DNA of 64,000 bases from JBBREP01 sp963716525 (lineage in GTDB: Bacteria; Actinomycetota; Acidimicrobiia; IMCC26256; PALSA-610): assembly GCA_963716525.1 (NCBI GenBank), contig OY970315.1, positions 2,480,001-2,544,000 on the forward strand. The letters are read 5' to 3'. The notes beneath the pieces are model-generated. The model searched no databases, was not told the DNA's origin, and saw only the letters and a list, made by a program, of their open reading frames with translations. The position numbers and the translations under genes are program-made. Of the stretch, positions 35,492-45,400 are shown piece after piece (the first letter of the stretch is position 1; every line of letters begins with the position of its first letter).

Positions 35492-35942
35492 TCAGACGGC
35501 GAGCGACGTGCACTCGCGGGCTCGGCGATGCCGGTGGCGCGCGAGCGAGTTGACCATGAGCGCGAAGCCGAGGAGGTTATCCCACGTCGGGTTCTCGCTT
35601 GCCAGACGCAGGGCGATCTTGCGCGTCGCGGCGAGTGTGGATGGGCCGCCCGGCCGGTGCGGGTAGGTCCAGTGCTTCGCGATGAGACGTCGATGCCATC
35701 GCAAGAGCGTGTCCGGGCGTACGAGGAACATCGAGCAGCGTTCACGCCCGAGTACACGCGCGAACGCGCTCAAACAGGGCGATCGTCGGGCTCGAAGCGT
35801 GGACGCGAGACCTGGCGTTGCAAGACAGCGAGCTGCTGGCGCAGCACGAGGATCTCGATGTCCTTCGATCGATCGTGCCGTCCACCAAGCACGAGCAGGT
35901 CGATCACGAGGCGGATAACTCGGTAGAAACGCACCACGCGGG
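35492..35942 (-). pseudogene. Degraded integrase-core (IS481/IS3-like) transposase
   Basis: Reading the minus strand, one frame gives VIDLLVLGGRHDRSKDIEILVLRQQLAVLQRQVSRPRFEPDDRP and then meets a stop. Another frame picks up SAFARVLGRERCSMFLVRPDTLLRWHRRLIAKHWTYPHRPGG ... RLASENPTW. Together these are the conserved N-terminal half of actinobacterial integrase-core transposases (EILVLRHQLAVLxRQ ... RPDTLLRWHRRL). After ENPTW the expected GYxRI ... catalytic DDE core is absent and replaced by DNLLGFALMVNSLARHRHRR. So it is frameshifted and internally deleted. Confidence 0.75.
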
Positions 35943-36095
35943 CGAGCCTCGCAGCGCTCAGATCACGACGACCCAGCGACCGCGAACCATCAGCTCAACA
36001 GACACGTCCCGAGTTTTCGGGCACCCACAGGCCGACGACCGCGGCCCGCGTGCCGCGATCGAACAACGCAACAGTGCCGGGTACAGTGCCGTCGC

Positions 36096-37530
36096 GTGTT
36101 CGGCCGGAATGACACGGTGACGGCCTCCGCGCCCACGGACCGTGTACCGCTCGACGCCGTGCGGCCCTTGCTACTCCTCGGCGGTGCAGTGTTGATCGGC
36201 TTCGTCACCCTCGATCGTGGAAAGCACATGTCCAACGCGTCGACCGTGATGCTCCTGCTCGCGGTGCTCGCCATTGCGGTCGCGGCGCTCGTCCCTGTGC
36301 TTCCACGCGTGCCTGGGTCGTATGCGCGCGGAAGCACGGTCGTCGTCGGTTCCATCGTCGCCGTATTCGTCGTGATGCAGGTCGTCAGCCTGTTACACCC
36401 GCGCGATCCGCTGAACCTCCATGTGCACGCGCGAGTCGCCGGGACCCCGACGGCTCGTGTGCTCGCGGTCGTCGCATGCATCCTCGCAGCGGGCGTCGTT
36501 CGCCGGGCCAGCGTTCGGGTCGCGCTCGTGGGCGGCGCGGCCGTCGCGATGCTGGTGCTCGGTTCCTGGGTGCTCCAGGCGCCGAAGCCGCGCATCGACG
36601 TGTTGATGTTCGAGCGTGTCTCGGCACACACGCTGGCTCATGGCGGCGACCCGTACGACGCGAACGTGGTGCGGTTCCCCGACCTGAACCACGGCCCCAA
36701 CTACGGGCCCGGCCTCACCGACGGCAAGGTGCTCAAGTTCGGCTACCCGTACCCGCCGCTGTCGCTCGCTCTAGTGACCACGTCGAACGAGCTCGTGAAC
36801 GACCCGCGCGCGATCGAGTACGTGTGCGTGGCCGCCACCGTGGTGCTCATGTTCGCGTTCCGGCGGCGGCGCGGATCGGCATTGCTGGCCGCCTGCGCGG
36901 CCGCGATGCTCGCGACCTCGCCGCGAGGCTGGTACATCGTCAAGTCGGGCTACATCGAACCGCTCGTCGTGCTGCTGTTGGCGGTAGCGGTGTTCTGCGC
37001 GGCGCGCTCGGCGCCGAGGTCTGCCGTATGCGATCGGCGCGCTCGTGGTCGCGAAGCAGTACGCGCCGCTGCTCCTGCCGCTCACCACGCTGGTCGTGCC
37101 GTGGCGCACCATGCTGCGACGATCGTTCCTTCTGCCCATGATCGGCACGGCCGCAGTCTGCACCGTTCCCGCCTTGCTCGCGCGCGGCTTCTGGCGCAGC
37201 GTCGTGGTGGTGCAGTTCATCCAGCCGTTCCGGCGCGACTCGCTGAGCTTCGCGGCGTGGTGGGCGAACCACGGGCACCCCGAGCCGTCGACCGCGCTCT
37301 TCTTCGTTCCGGCCATTGCCGCGATCGCGCTGTGTTGTCGATACGCGCCGCGCACCCCGAGCGGTTTCGCGGCGTCGAGCGCGCTCGTCATGCTCCTGTT
37401 CTTCGCGTTCGCGAAGCAGGCGTTTCCGAACTACTACTTCCTCGTGATCGGTGCGCTGTGTGTGGCGACGGCGGCTTACGCCGGGGAGCGGACACCCGAG
37501 GTAGAGGCGATCGGCGCGCCGTCGGCGTAA
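36096..37530 (+). CDS. GT-C-type polytopic membrane glycosyltransferase (frameshifted)
   Basis: About 478 residues if repaired, GTG at 36096 (a GTG at 36117 is also possible). About ten membrane segments. A large loop with IDVLMFERVSAHTLAHGGDPYDANVVRFPDLNHGP and KFGYPYPPLSLALVTTSNELV matches the GT87/DUF2029-type mannosyl- and arabinofuranosyltransferases, which use polyprenyl-phosphate sugars; the early D/E residues are the usual catalytic candidates. The frame shifts near 37012-37020 (FCAARSAPR, then LPYAIGALVVAKQYAPLLLPL). It sits alone between transposase relics inside the direct-repeat-bounded segment, suggesting acquisition. Confidence 0.75.
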
Positions 37531-37609
37531 AGACCTCACCCATGGCGGGCGCCGCTCGATCCCTTCCCGCGTGGAATAGTCGTGGCGGCCCGAGCGTCTC
37601 GCACCAGAC

Positions 37610-37702
37610 TCAGTCATGAGAAGCAATCCAGGCGCCGGTCGGGTTGCGGGTGATGTGCCAACGCAAGAGCGTCTCGGGCCGTACGAGGAAGATTGCAACT
37701 CG
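37610..37702 (-). pseudogene. Transposase fragment
   Basis: The minus strand reads VAIFLVRPETLLRWHITRNPTGAWIASHD and stops. FLVRPETLLRWH matches the transposase relic at 35492-35942 (about 80% nucleotide identity over some 45 bp), while ITRNPTGAWI is a different conserved block that normally lies over 100 residues later in such transposases. This is a recombination scar, not a gene. Confidence 0.65.
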
Positions 37703-37759
37703 TGCCGTACGAGGCCCAGCCTGCGGGGCGTGTTCGCGTGCCGAGAAGCTGTTTCGTTC

Positions 37760-37788
37760 TTGACTTCGCCGGCGACCGTCCGTTAAAT
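37760..37788 (+). promoter_or_regulatory. Sigma-70-type promoter of the toxin-antitoxin pair
   Basis: TTGACT (37760-37765), 17-bp spacer, TTAAAT (37783-37788). Good match to -35/-10 boxes with ideal spacing, in DNA less GC-rich than its surroundings, about 30 bp before the antitoxin start. Confidence 0.65.
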
Positions 37789-37810
37789 GTACGGTACGGT
37801 AATTGTACGG
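37788..37810. promoter_or_regulatory. Candidate antitoxin operator
   Basis: TGTACGG occurs at 37788-37794 and again at 37804-37810, with GTACGGTAC as a near-palindrome between. These GTAC cores sit on and just after the -10 box, a usual place for autorepression by a ribbon-helix-helix antitoxin of a GNAT toxin pair. Confidence 0.5.
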
Positions 37811-37824
37811 AGATGAGGTTGAGG

Positions 37825-38106
37825 ATGTCTGGTCGGACCGACCGTGTGGAAGCTCGCTTGGCGCCGGACGAGCGCGAGCGGATCCGCTGTGCCGCAGAGC
37901 TTCGCCACACCTCTACCTCGTCGTTCATGGTCTCTGCCGCCCTCGAGAAGGCAGACGAGGTGCTCGGGTCGTTTCGCGCGACCGCGGTGCCCTCGGATTA
38001 CTTCAACCAGTTGCTGGCTTCGCTCGATGACACCAGCACGATCTCTGAGCTCGAGCGCGCGGTGCAGGCGACGTCACCCGGCGACAGCGTGTTCTCGCGT
38101 CGTTGA
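37825..38106 (+). CDS. DUF1778-type antitoxin
   Basis: About 93 residues from ATG 37825 (MSGRTDRVEARLAPDERERIRCAAELRHTSTSSFMVSAALEKADEVLGSFRATAVPSDYFNQLLASLDD); another ATG lies at 37813. The first 45 residues fit the ribbon-helix-helix DNA-binding domain of DUF1778 antitoxins (TacA/AtaR family). The C-terminal helix with PSDYFNQLLASLDD is the part that normally wraps the acetyltransferase toxin. It overlaps the next gene by TTGA and is preceded by a clear promoter and operator-like repeats. Confidence 0.88.
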   Translation: MSGRTDRVEARLAPDERERIRCAAELRHTSTSSFMVSAALEKADEVLGSFRATAVPSDYFNQLLASLDDTSTISELERAVQATSPGDSVFSRR

Positions 38107-38621
38107 CGCCAGTAGCGCCGTTCGTGAGCGAAGCGCTCGCTGAGCGCCACGACCTCGCGCACTTCGACTGCGGCAACGCACAGCTGAATGACTGGCTTCG
38201 CGACAGTGCGCGCCACGCGCGAGACATGGGGACCGCCCGAACCTTTGTCTGGACCGACGCCTCCGCTGTTGTTGGCGCGTATTACTCGCTCGCACCGCAC
38301 GTCGTCGCCCGCCAAGCACTACCGGGTTCGGTCGGACGCGGTTCTCCCGACCAGATTCCAGCGATCCTGCTTGCCCGCCTTGCGTTGCACAGGTCACTGC
38401 ATGGCCAGCGCCTCGGGAGCCAACTGCTGCTCGATGCGCTTGAGCGGATCGTCGTCTCGGCGCGCAACGTCGGCGGTCGTCTTGTCGTCGTCGACGCCAT
38501 CGATGATGACGCCGTCAACTTCTACCAACACCATGGATTCGAATCGGTGCCCGACAACGCCGACAGACTCGTCCAGAAGCTGAGCCGTGTCGCCGCGACG
38601 CTGGGACTTCGGTGGTCTTGA
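38103..38621 (+). CDS. GNAT-family toxin (TacT/AtaT-like)
   Basis: About 172 residues from a TTG at 38103 that overlaps the antitoxin stop. The N-terminus LAERHDLAHFDCGNAQLNDWLRDSARHARDMGTARTFVW is diagnostic for aminoacyl-tRNA acetyltransferase toxins (FxCGxxxLDxWLxxxA). The acetyl-CoA loop reads LALHRSLHGQRLGSQLLLDAL (RxxxxxG[LI]G-type), and the catalytic-tyrosine region FYQHHGFESVPD is present. Such toxins acetylate charged tRNAs to stop translation; the antitoxin upstream should neutralise it. No frameshift is seen. Confidence 0.9.
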   Translation: MTPVAPFVSEALAERHDLAHFDCGNAQLNDWLRDSARHARDMGTARTFVWTDASAVVGAYYSLAPHVVARQALPGSVGRGSPDQIPAILLARLALHRSLHGQRLGSQLLLDALERIVVSARNVGGRLVVVDAIDDDAVNFYQHHGFESVPDNADRLVQKLSRVAATLGLRWS

Positions 38622-39293
38622 TGGATGAAGGCGCTGTCGCGGGTAGCCGGCAGCTGCGCATCGCGGCCGCGTTCAAACAACTCGTCGGCGTCCTGAATCT
38701 GTTGCGCCTCGCCCGGGCCGCATCGATTGGCCCGGCTGACCTCGTCGCGCCTTGAGAGACCGATTGGGCGTCGAGCAACGATTCCATGGTCCAGTCGGTA
38801 TAGCGCGCCGGCGCGTCAGCCGGCTGGCAGCAATGCGAGCAACTCGCGGGCGATCGGCTCGAGCATCGAGCGCTCGATCGTGACGCGTCCGGCTCCCGAG
38901 CGTGTGACGTTGAAGAGACCGTGATCACTCCGGTCGATCACGGTGACCTCGCCACCGTCGATGCTCGTGAGCGTGACGGGTACCGCGGTGACGTCACGAG
39001 CCGCCGTGGTGCTCGCGCGGCTCCAGGAGTTCGACGCGACCCAGGGTCGATTCGTCACCCGCGATCTCGGTGTCTTTGTGGGCTCGCGCAACTGACCCAC
39101 AACGAACGCACTCCGCTCCTCGGGTACGACCGGCGTCCGGCAACGGGCGTCGGTCGACCCGCGTTCTCGCGCGCCTAGCGCTCGTGTGCGACCCGGGCGT
39201 CGGTACGCTCGGACTTGATGCCAGAACGACTTCCGATCAGAGCGACGCTCGAACCGGGCGTCACGTCGTCGGCACTTCGCGCGTTTCAGCGGC
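38622..39293. other. No convincing gene; short coding-like fragments
   Basis: A 44-codon plus-strand ORF after 38620 (MDEGAVAGSRQLRIAAAFKQL) is too short to judge. On the minus strand, 38816-38980 reads VTLTSIDGGEVTVIDRSDHGLFNVTRSGAGRVTIERSMLEP, which looks like the C-terminal part of a real protein but has no recognisable start. On the plus strand, 38990-39095 gives LARLQEFDATQGRFVTRDLGVFVGS. These may be remnants; I assign none. Confidence 0.4.
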
Positions 39294-40109
39294 ATGATGA
39301 TCAAACCGCGCTACTGCATGGGAGTCCTTGTCGTCGCCTCGGCGTGTTCCATGGGATTGACGATCGATCCGCAGCCGTCTCGGGCCGCGAGCGCTCCGCC
39401 GTTCGCCCTGCGGGTGGCCAACCGGCAACTGGTCGACGGCGCGGGCAATCCGGTCGCGCTGACGGGGGTCAACCGATCCGGTAGCGAGTACGCCTGCGCC
39501 CAGGGTTGGGAATCTTCGACGGGCCGAGTGACGCGGCGTCGATCGCAGCAATGGCCAAGTGGAATGTCAATACCGTCCGAGTCCCGTTGAACGAGGACTG
39601 CTGGCTCGGGATCAACGGGGTGAAGAGCGCATTCAGCGGAGCGCGTTACCGGACCGCAATCGACAGCTACGTCCAGCGACTCCGGGGTGCGGGAATCTTC
39701 ACGATCCTCGATCTCCACTGGTCGGCACCCGGAGCGCCGTCGACGTTCGGCCAAGGTATACGTGATCACTATCTGCGGCGCCTGTCGGCGACCGACGTGA
39801 GCGTCGTCGAAGGAACCGGCGGAGGCGTCGACGCCGTCGTCCCGCTGATGCTCACCACGCCGAGTCCCGCACCGGTGACGGTTCTGTGGGCAACACGCGC
39901 CGGTAGTGCTCTGTCCGGTGATGACTTCGTCGCCGGCATCGGCCTCGCGACGATCCCGGCTGGCGCGACGTCGACCGCGATTCGGGTTGCGGTGACGCCC
40001 GATGCGATACGAGAGGGCGACGAGTCGTTTGAGGGTGCAGTTCCTCAATGTCGACGGTGCCGTCCGCGGCCGGGCCAACGTTTCAATCACGATCGTGGAC
40101 GACGACTGA
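39294..40109 (+). pseudogene. Chimeric secreted GH5-type fragment joined to a Calx-beta domain
   Basis: ATG at 39294, signal peptide (VLVVASACSMGLTIDPQPSRAAS), then FALRVANRQLVDGAGNPVALTGVNRSGSEYACAQGW, the start of a cellulase-type GH5 barrel. A one-base deletion near 39509 shifts to GIFDGPSDAASIAAMAKWNVNTVRVPLNEDCW and GIFTILDLHWSAPG. The barrel stops there; both catalytic glutamates and more than half the fold are missing. The frame runs straight into a Calx-beta-like domain (VSVVEGTGGGVDA ... AIREGDESFE). Another shift near 40033 restores VQFLNVDGAVRGRANVSITIVDDD and a stop at 40109. Inactive as a glycosidase. Confidence 0.65.
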
Positions 40110-40440
40110 TCGTGTCACTGGTCCGAGCGGGCCCAAGTCGATCCGGTTCGACAAATGATCGGTACAGGTGTGCGGATCGGTGTCTTGATCGGGGATGTGT
40201 GCGATGACGCGCCCTGAGCGGCTCGAACGGTGAGTAGAGCGACACGGACACGGCTTCGGACCAGGGAGCGCAGTCATGGGACGCTACATCGGTGAGGATG
40301 CAGCCGTGCCGCTTCGGTTGCTGACGGGCTCGACCTCGACGACGAGCGATCGGGACGTTCCCGAATCGGCGAAATCCGTTCCGAGCCCCTCACGAACGTC
40401 GAGATCAGACCGGATTTCTTCATGCCCTACGAGGGCGGGG

Positions 40441-40477
40441 GTTGCAGAAATCCCGGGAGGAAACCCGGTGCTGCAAC
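40441..40477 (-). terminator. Nested hairpin downstream of cholesterol oxidase
   Basis: Outer arms GTTGCAG (40441-40447) and CTGCAAC (40471-40477), inner arms CCGGG (40453-40457) and CCCGG (40464-40468). It is placed 56 bp after the cholesterol oxidase stop on the minus strand. Confidence 0.5.
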
Positions 40478-40494
40478 GGTGCCGAGGATAATTG
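40472..40494 (+). repeat. Direct repeat copy 2 (23 bp)
   Basis: TGCAACGGTGC followed by CGAGGATAATTG; 22 of 23 bases equal to 35350-35372, same orientation, with weaker similarity continuing for about 20 bp in the same register. It starts within the right arm of the hairpin at 40441-40477. Confidence 0.75.
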
Positions 40495-40532
40495 GCAATG
40501 GTCGAGCCGGCGGGCGGTGTTGCCGGTCGAGC

Positions 40533-42276
40533 TCAGTTCGAGAAGAGCTCCTTGAGGAACCCGTTGGTGAACAGGTTCGCACCGTCGTACTCGCTCAGCG
40601 TCTCGGCCGCCCAGTCGAACGTGAACGTTCCGTCGGTCGACTGGCTGTACGCCTTGCGGATGTACTGCAGCGTGGCCGTGTTCGTCCATGGTCCGCTCGA
40701 CGTGTAAGCGAACGCCTTCGACCATTCCGGCCGGAGGTAGTTGGGCGAGCCGCTCCCGTACGTCTTGATCAGCCACGCCTCGAGCGCGGTGAAGAAGTCG
40801 AACGCACCCGGTGTGCCGGTGACTGAGCCGACGTTGAGCCAGATCACCGTGTCGATGGTCGGGTCGAGCGGGTTCACTGAATGGGTCGGAGCGAGCGCAG
40901 CCGGCGCGGGGTCGGCCACGCCGAGCGATGTCCGGTCGTCGACGGTCGTGCAGCGAATCTCCATCGCCGCGTTCACGGGATACTGACCGTTTCCTGCATA
41001 CTGCGTGATCATCGCCTGAAGTTGCGTGAAGAAATCGCTCGTCACTTGCTGCACGACCGCGCGGGGTATCTGGAGCACCCAACCCCACAGCTGCACCTGG
41101 AGCGTTGTGTCCTTGAGGTAGAGCTCGAGGTTCCGCGCCATGCCGTTGAACCCGCCGGTGATGTGGGTCTTCGTCATGGCGAGCTCGTTGTCGGTGAAGT
41201 GCGGCGTCCAATCGGGCTTGGCTTTGAGCGTGGCCTTGATAAACGAGTTCTCAAGCGGACCAACGTCGTTCATGAACGGGTATTTCGCGTACGGGTCGGT
41301 CACCTGCGGCGGAATCTCGTTGGGAACGACTTCGTTGCACTGCGCGAAGGCTTCATCGGTGAACGGGAACCACAACACCTCGACGCGCCCATACTTGTCG
41401 AGCAGGTTGGTGAACGCATCCGCGGGCAACGGCTGAGAAGGTGATGCGAACAGGTCCGTGACTTGGGGGAAGAGCGGCGTCAGCTGGAGGTAGTAGTTCG
41501 GTACAACCCGCATCGTCACCTCGGTGATCATTGCGCGGCCGAGGTGTACGAGGAACGCGGCGATTTGTGATTGTCTCCGGTCGAACGTCACCAGGCTGTA
41601 CGTCGTGCTGCCCGGCCGCGACGCATCACTCACGACCGCGGTGATGCTCGTGATGAGGTTGCTCAAGCCGCCGAGCAGCCCAGTTTGGTCCGAGCCGGGT
41701 TGCGGCAGGGCCGTGCCGTGCCCGCCGATCGCGAGGACACCGCCGAGCGTGAGGTTGCCCGGCGCCGGCAGGTGCGGGAAGGCGTAGCCCTGCGGCGACG
41801 TACCGGTCTGCTGGCTCGCGAGAAAGTCCGATGCCCGCGTCCATCGTCACGCCCGCACCGAACGTCGCGAATGGGATGCCGTTCTTGGGGGACATCGTGC
41901 AGCCGTTCAGCTGCGACATGTCGACGAGCATCACGTTGGGGCTTGGCTGCGTCTCGGGGGACAGCAGGATCGGTGACCAGTTGTGGCTTTCGCCGACGGC
42001 CCGCACCTTCCAGTTGTTCTGCGCGGCCCAGTTGCAGACGGCGACGACGTCCTCGGGCGAGCGCACTTCGGCGAAGCGCACGCCGGGAACGCGGATGTAC
42101 TCCGACCAGTCGACCCATTCGTTGACCTTCACCGGAATGTTCGTTGGGAAGTCGGACGTCGGCGGCTCGACGACACGCGTCACCGAGCGGGCGGGCGGCT
42201 CGGCCGCGAGCCTCTTGCCCTCGTCGTAGATCCACTCGCGGCTCTTGCCGCGCTCAGCCGGAGAAGGTCCCACCAT
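40533..42276 (-). CDS. Type II (VAO-fold, covalent-FAD type) cholesterol oxidase (frameshifted)
   Basis: About 580 residues if repaired. The ATG at 42276 (MVGPSPAERGKSREWIYDEGKRL) has AGGAG upstream. The FAD-binding PCMH domain covers about residues 60-260: VPGVRFAEVRSPEDVVAVCNWA, VRAVGESHNWSP (candidate covalent-FAD histidine), and after a shift near 41826, GIGFLASQQTGTSPQGYAFPHLPAPGNLTLGGVLAIGGHGTALP. The rest matches the cholesterol-oxidase substrate-binding domain seen in Brevibacterium-type enzymes. It oxidises the 3-beta-hydroxyl of sterols and isomerises the double bond with O2 as acceptor. No obvious signal peptide. The exact substrate is inference. Confidence 0.8.
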
Positions 42277-42404
42277 GCCAGGCTCCTGTCGTTCCACCGG
42301 TCGAGGAGTGGCCCAGCGTCGTCGCGCGGCCCGCAGCTGTCAAGGCGGGTGTGAATGGCTGTAGCCTGCGGCGCCAGACGGTGGGAAACGGGGGTGCCTT
42401 CGTC

Positions 42405-45400
42405 ATGAGCGTCACTGTCATGACCTCGGTGCTCTTCACCGACCTCGTCGACTCGACGGCGCTGGCGTCGCGGCTCGGGCCCGACGGCGCGGAGCAGTTG
42501 CGACAAACGCATTTCGGGCTGCTGCGTGACGTCATCGACGCGACCGGCGGCAACGAGGTGAAGAACCTCGGCGACGGGTTGATGGTGACGTTCTCGAGCC
42601 CGAGCCGTGCGCTCGCGTGCGCTACCGGGATGCAACAGGCCATCGAGCGCCACAACCTGCGCGCGCCCGATGCGCTCGGGGTGCGCATCGGCTTGAGCGC
42701 GGGCGAGGCGGTCGAGGACGACGGCGACTACTTCGGCGACACGGTGGTGGAAGCGGCCCGGCTGTGCGCGGCCGCGTCCGGCGGTCAGATCTTCACCACG
42801 GCGATCGTCCACGCGATGGTCGGCCGTCACGCGCCCCAGCGATTCGCACCCGTTGGCCCGCTCGAGTTGAGGGGCCTTCCTGAACCGGTCGCGACCGTCG
42901 AGGTGCTGTGGGAGCCCATGGTGACCGAAGCGCGCGTTCCACTCCCGGGCGCGCTGGTCGCCGCGACTTCGGAAGCCTTGTTCGGTTTCTTCGGCCGCGC
43001 GGAGGAGGTAGAGCAGCTCGGCGATATGCAGAAGCGCGCGTTCACGGAGCCGCGGCTGCACACCATGCTCGTTGGCGGTGAGGCCGGCATTGGCAAGACC
43101 GCGCTCATCGCGCATGCGGCTCGCCACGCGCACGGTGCGGGTGCGATCGTGCTACTCGGGCACTGCGACGAGGATCTCACGGTTCCGTACCAGCCGTGGA
43201 TCGAAGCGCTGTCGCACCTCGTGCAACACCTCGGTCCGGATTGCCTCGACACCTTGTCACCGTTGCATCGAAGCACGCTCGCGCGGTTGGTGCCCGCGCT
43301 CGGTGGAGCCGACTGGTCCGGTGGCACGAACCTCGATTCGGAGCGCCTCGTGCTCATGCACGCGGTCGAGATGCTCTTGACCGCGACCGCGGCGGAGACG
43401 CCCGTCATCGTCGTCCTCGACGACCTTCACTGGGCCGACGCCGCGTCGTTGCAGGTGCTGCGCTACCTCGTGTCGTCGGCGAGAGCGATGTCGGTGCTGT
43501 TGCTCTGCACATATCGGCACACCGACCTCGGACAGCAACATCCGCTGACGGCGTTGCTCGCCGACCTGCACCGCCAGCCCAACGTCGGTCGGCTGCGGCT
43601 CGCCGGGCTCGACGATGCCGAGATCGTGGGACTCATCGCCGCGGCTGCCGGTCACGAGCTCGACGATTCGGGCGTGGCGCTCGCGCACGCGCTGCACCGG
43701 GAGACCGACGGCAACCCGTTCTTCACCGGCGAACTGCTGCGGCATCTCGGCGAGTCCGGTGTGTTCCAGCAGCGCGGCGACGGACGTTGGGCGCTCGAGG
43801 AGGACTTCGACTGGCGCACGCTCCCCGCGAGCGTGCGCGACGTCGTCGCACGACGCGTTGCGCGCCTCGGCACTGAGGCGGCCCGAATCCTCGCGATCGC
43901 CGCCGTCATCGGCCGCGAGTTCACGCTCGAGATCGTGGCCCGCGTGGCCGAGTGCACGGAGGACGAAGCGCTCGACGTCCTCGACGCCGCGACGATGGCC
44001 GCGTTAGTCAGCGAGCGCGAAGAGCCAACGGGATCGTTCCGGTTCAATCATGCGCTGATTCAACGCACGCTGTACCAGGATCTCGCGGCGACGCGCCGGG
44101 TGCGGACCCATCAACGTGTCGCCGAGGCGATCGAGGCGACTACGAGCGACGAACCGACGCGCACCGCCGAGCTGGCGCGGCACTGGGTCGCGGCGACGCG
44201 GCCGGCCGATGTTGACAAGGCGCTGCACTATGTGGTGCAAGCCGCCGACGAAGCACTGGCCGCGCTCGCGCCGGACGACGCGATCGCGTGGTACCGGCAG
44301 GCGCTGGACCTCCTGGCGCGGCAAGTGCATCCCGATCGTGCGCTGCGCGCGCGGCTTCTGATTGGGCTCGGAGCGGCGCAGCGCCACATTGGCGTCGCGG
44401 ATCGCGACACGCTGCTCGAAGCGATCGCGCTTGCCGAAGAGATCGATGATCCGGCACTGCTCGTCGCGGCGATCCTCGCCGCGGACCGCGGGGTCGCCGG
44501 CACGTCGGGTACCGACGTCGAGTGGGTCGCGGCAACGGAGGCCGCGCTCGAGGCCATCGGGCGAGCCGACAGCACTGCGCGCGCTCGTCTGCTGGCGGCG
44601 TTGTCACAGGTGATCGACGCGCGTGAGTGGGCCCGCCGCCGCGACCTGGTCACCGAGGCCGTCGAGGTTGCACGACGCATCGACGACGGCCCGACGCTGC
44701 TCATGATCCTTCCGGTCGCGTACCAGCACTACGGGCCCGAGGCCCTGGATCGCCGCCTCGCCGAAACGGCGGAGGCCATCGCACGGGCCGAGCGGAGCGG
44801 AGATGTGCTTGCGGGCTGCAACGCGCTGTTCCATCGCATCGACGCGTGTATGCAGAACGTCGACATCGACGAGGTCGATCAGAGGATCGCCGAGCTCACC
44901 GCGTTGGCCGAGTCGACGCGCCTTCCGTTCAATCTTTGGCAGCTGCATATGGTCACTTCGTGCCGCGCGCTGGTCGACGGGCGGTGTGCCGATGCCGAAA
45001 CCGAGGCGACGACTGCGCTCGAGATCGGGAGCGCAGGGGGACAGGCCGAAGCGATGCTCGCCTATGGCACGCAGCTGCTCGAGATCCGGCGTCACGAGGG
45101 CAGGCTCGACGAGATGGCCAGCTTCCTCGCACAGATCCCGGAAGCGGAGGCGGCTTCCGCTGGGGTCCGTCAGCTGCTTGCCGGCGTGTACGCGGACCTC
45201 GGCGACGAGCAGCACGCGCGGGCGCTTCTCGCGCTCGACGTCGCGACGGCATTCGCCGAGGTTCCGGCGGACGAGTCGTGGATGATGGCGATGTCGTGTT
45301 GCGCGACCGCGGCGGTGATGCTGCACGATCGCGACGCGAGCAGCATGCTCTACGACAAGCTGCTCGCGTTCGAGGGACGCGTCGTGTCGGTGTACACCAT

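Larger units (their letters stand above)
40110..40532. other. Intergenic, no supported gene
   Basis: A 71-codon ORF at 40276 has a plausible GGAG upstream but no recognisable product, and its 3' end overlaps the hairpin and repeat at 40441-40494. I see nothing else protein-coding here. Confidence 0.4.

Noticed and set aside
40276..40491. 71-codon ORF with GGAG upstream
   Set aside because: No recognisable product, and its 3' end coincides with a hairpin and repeat.
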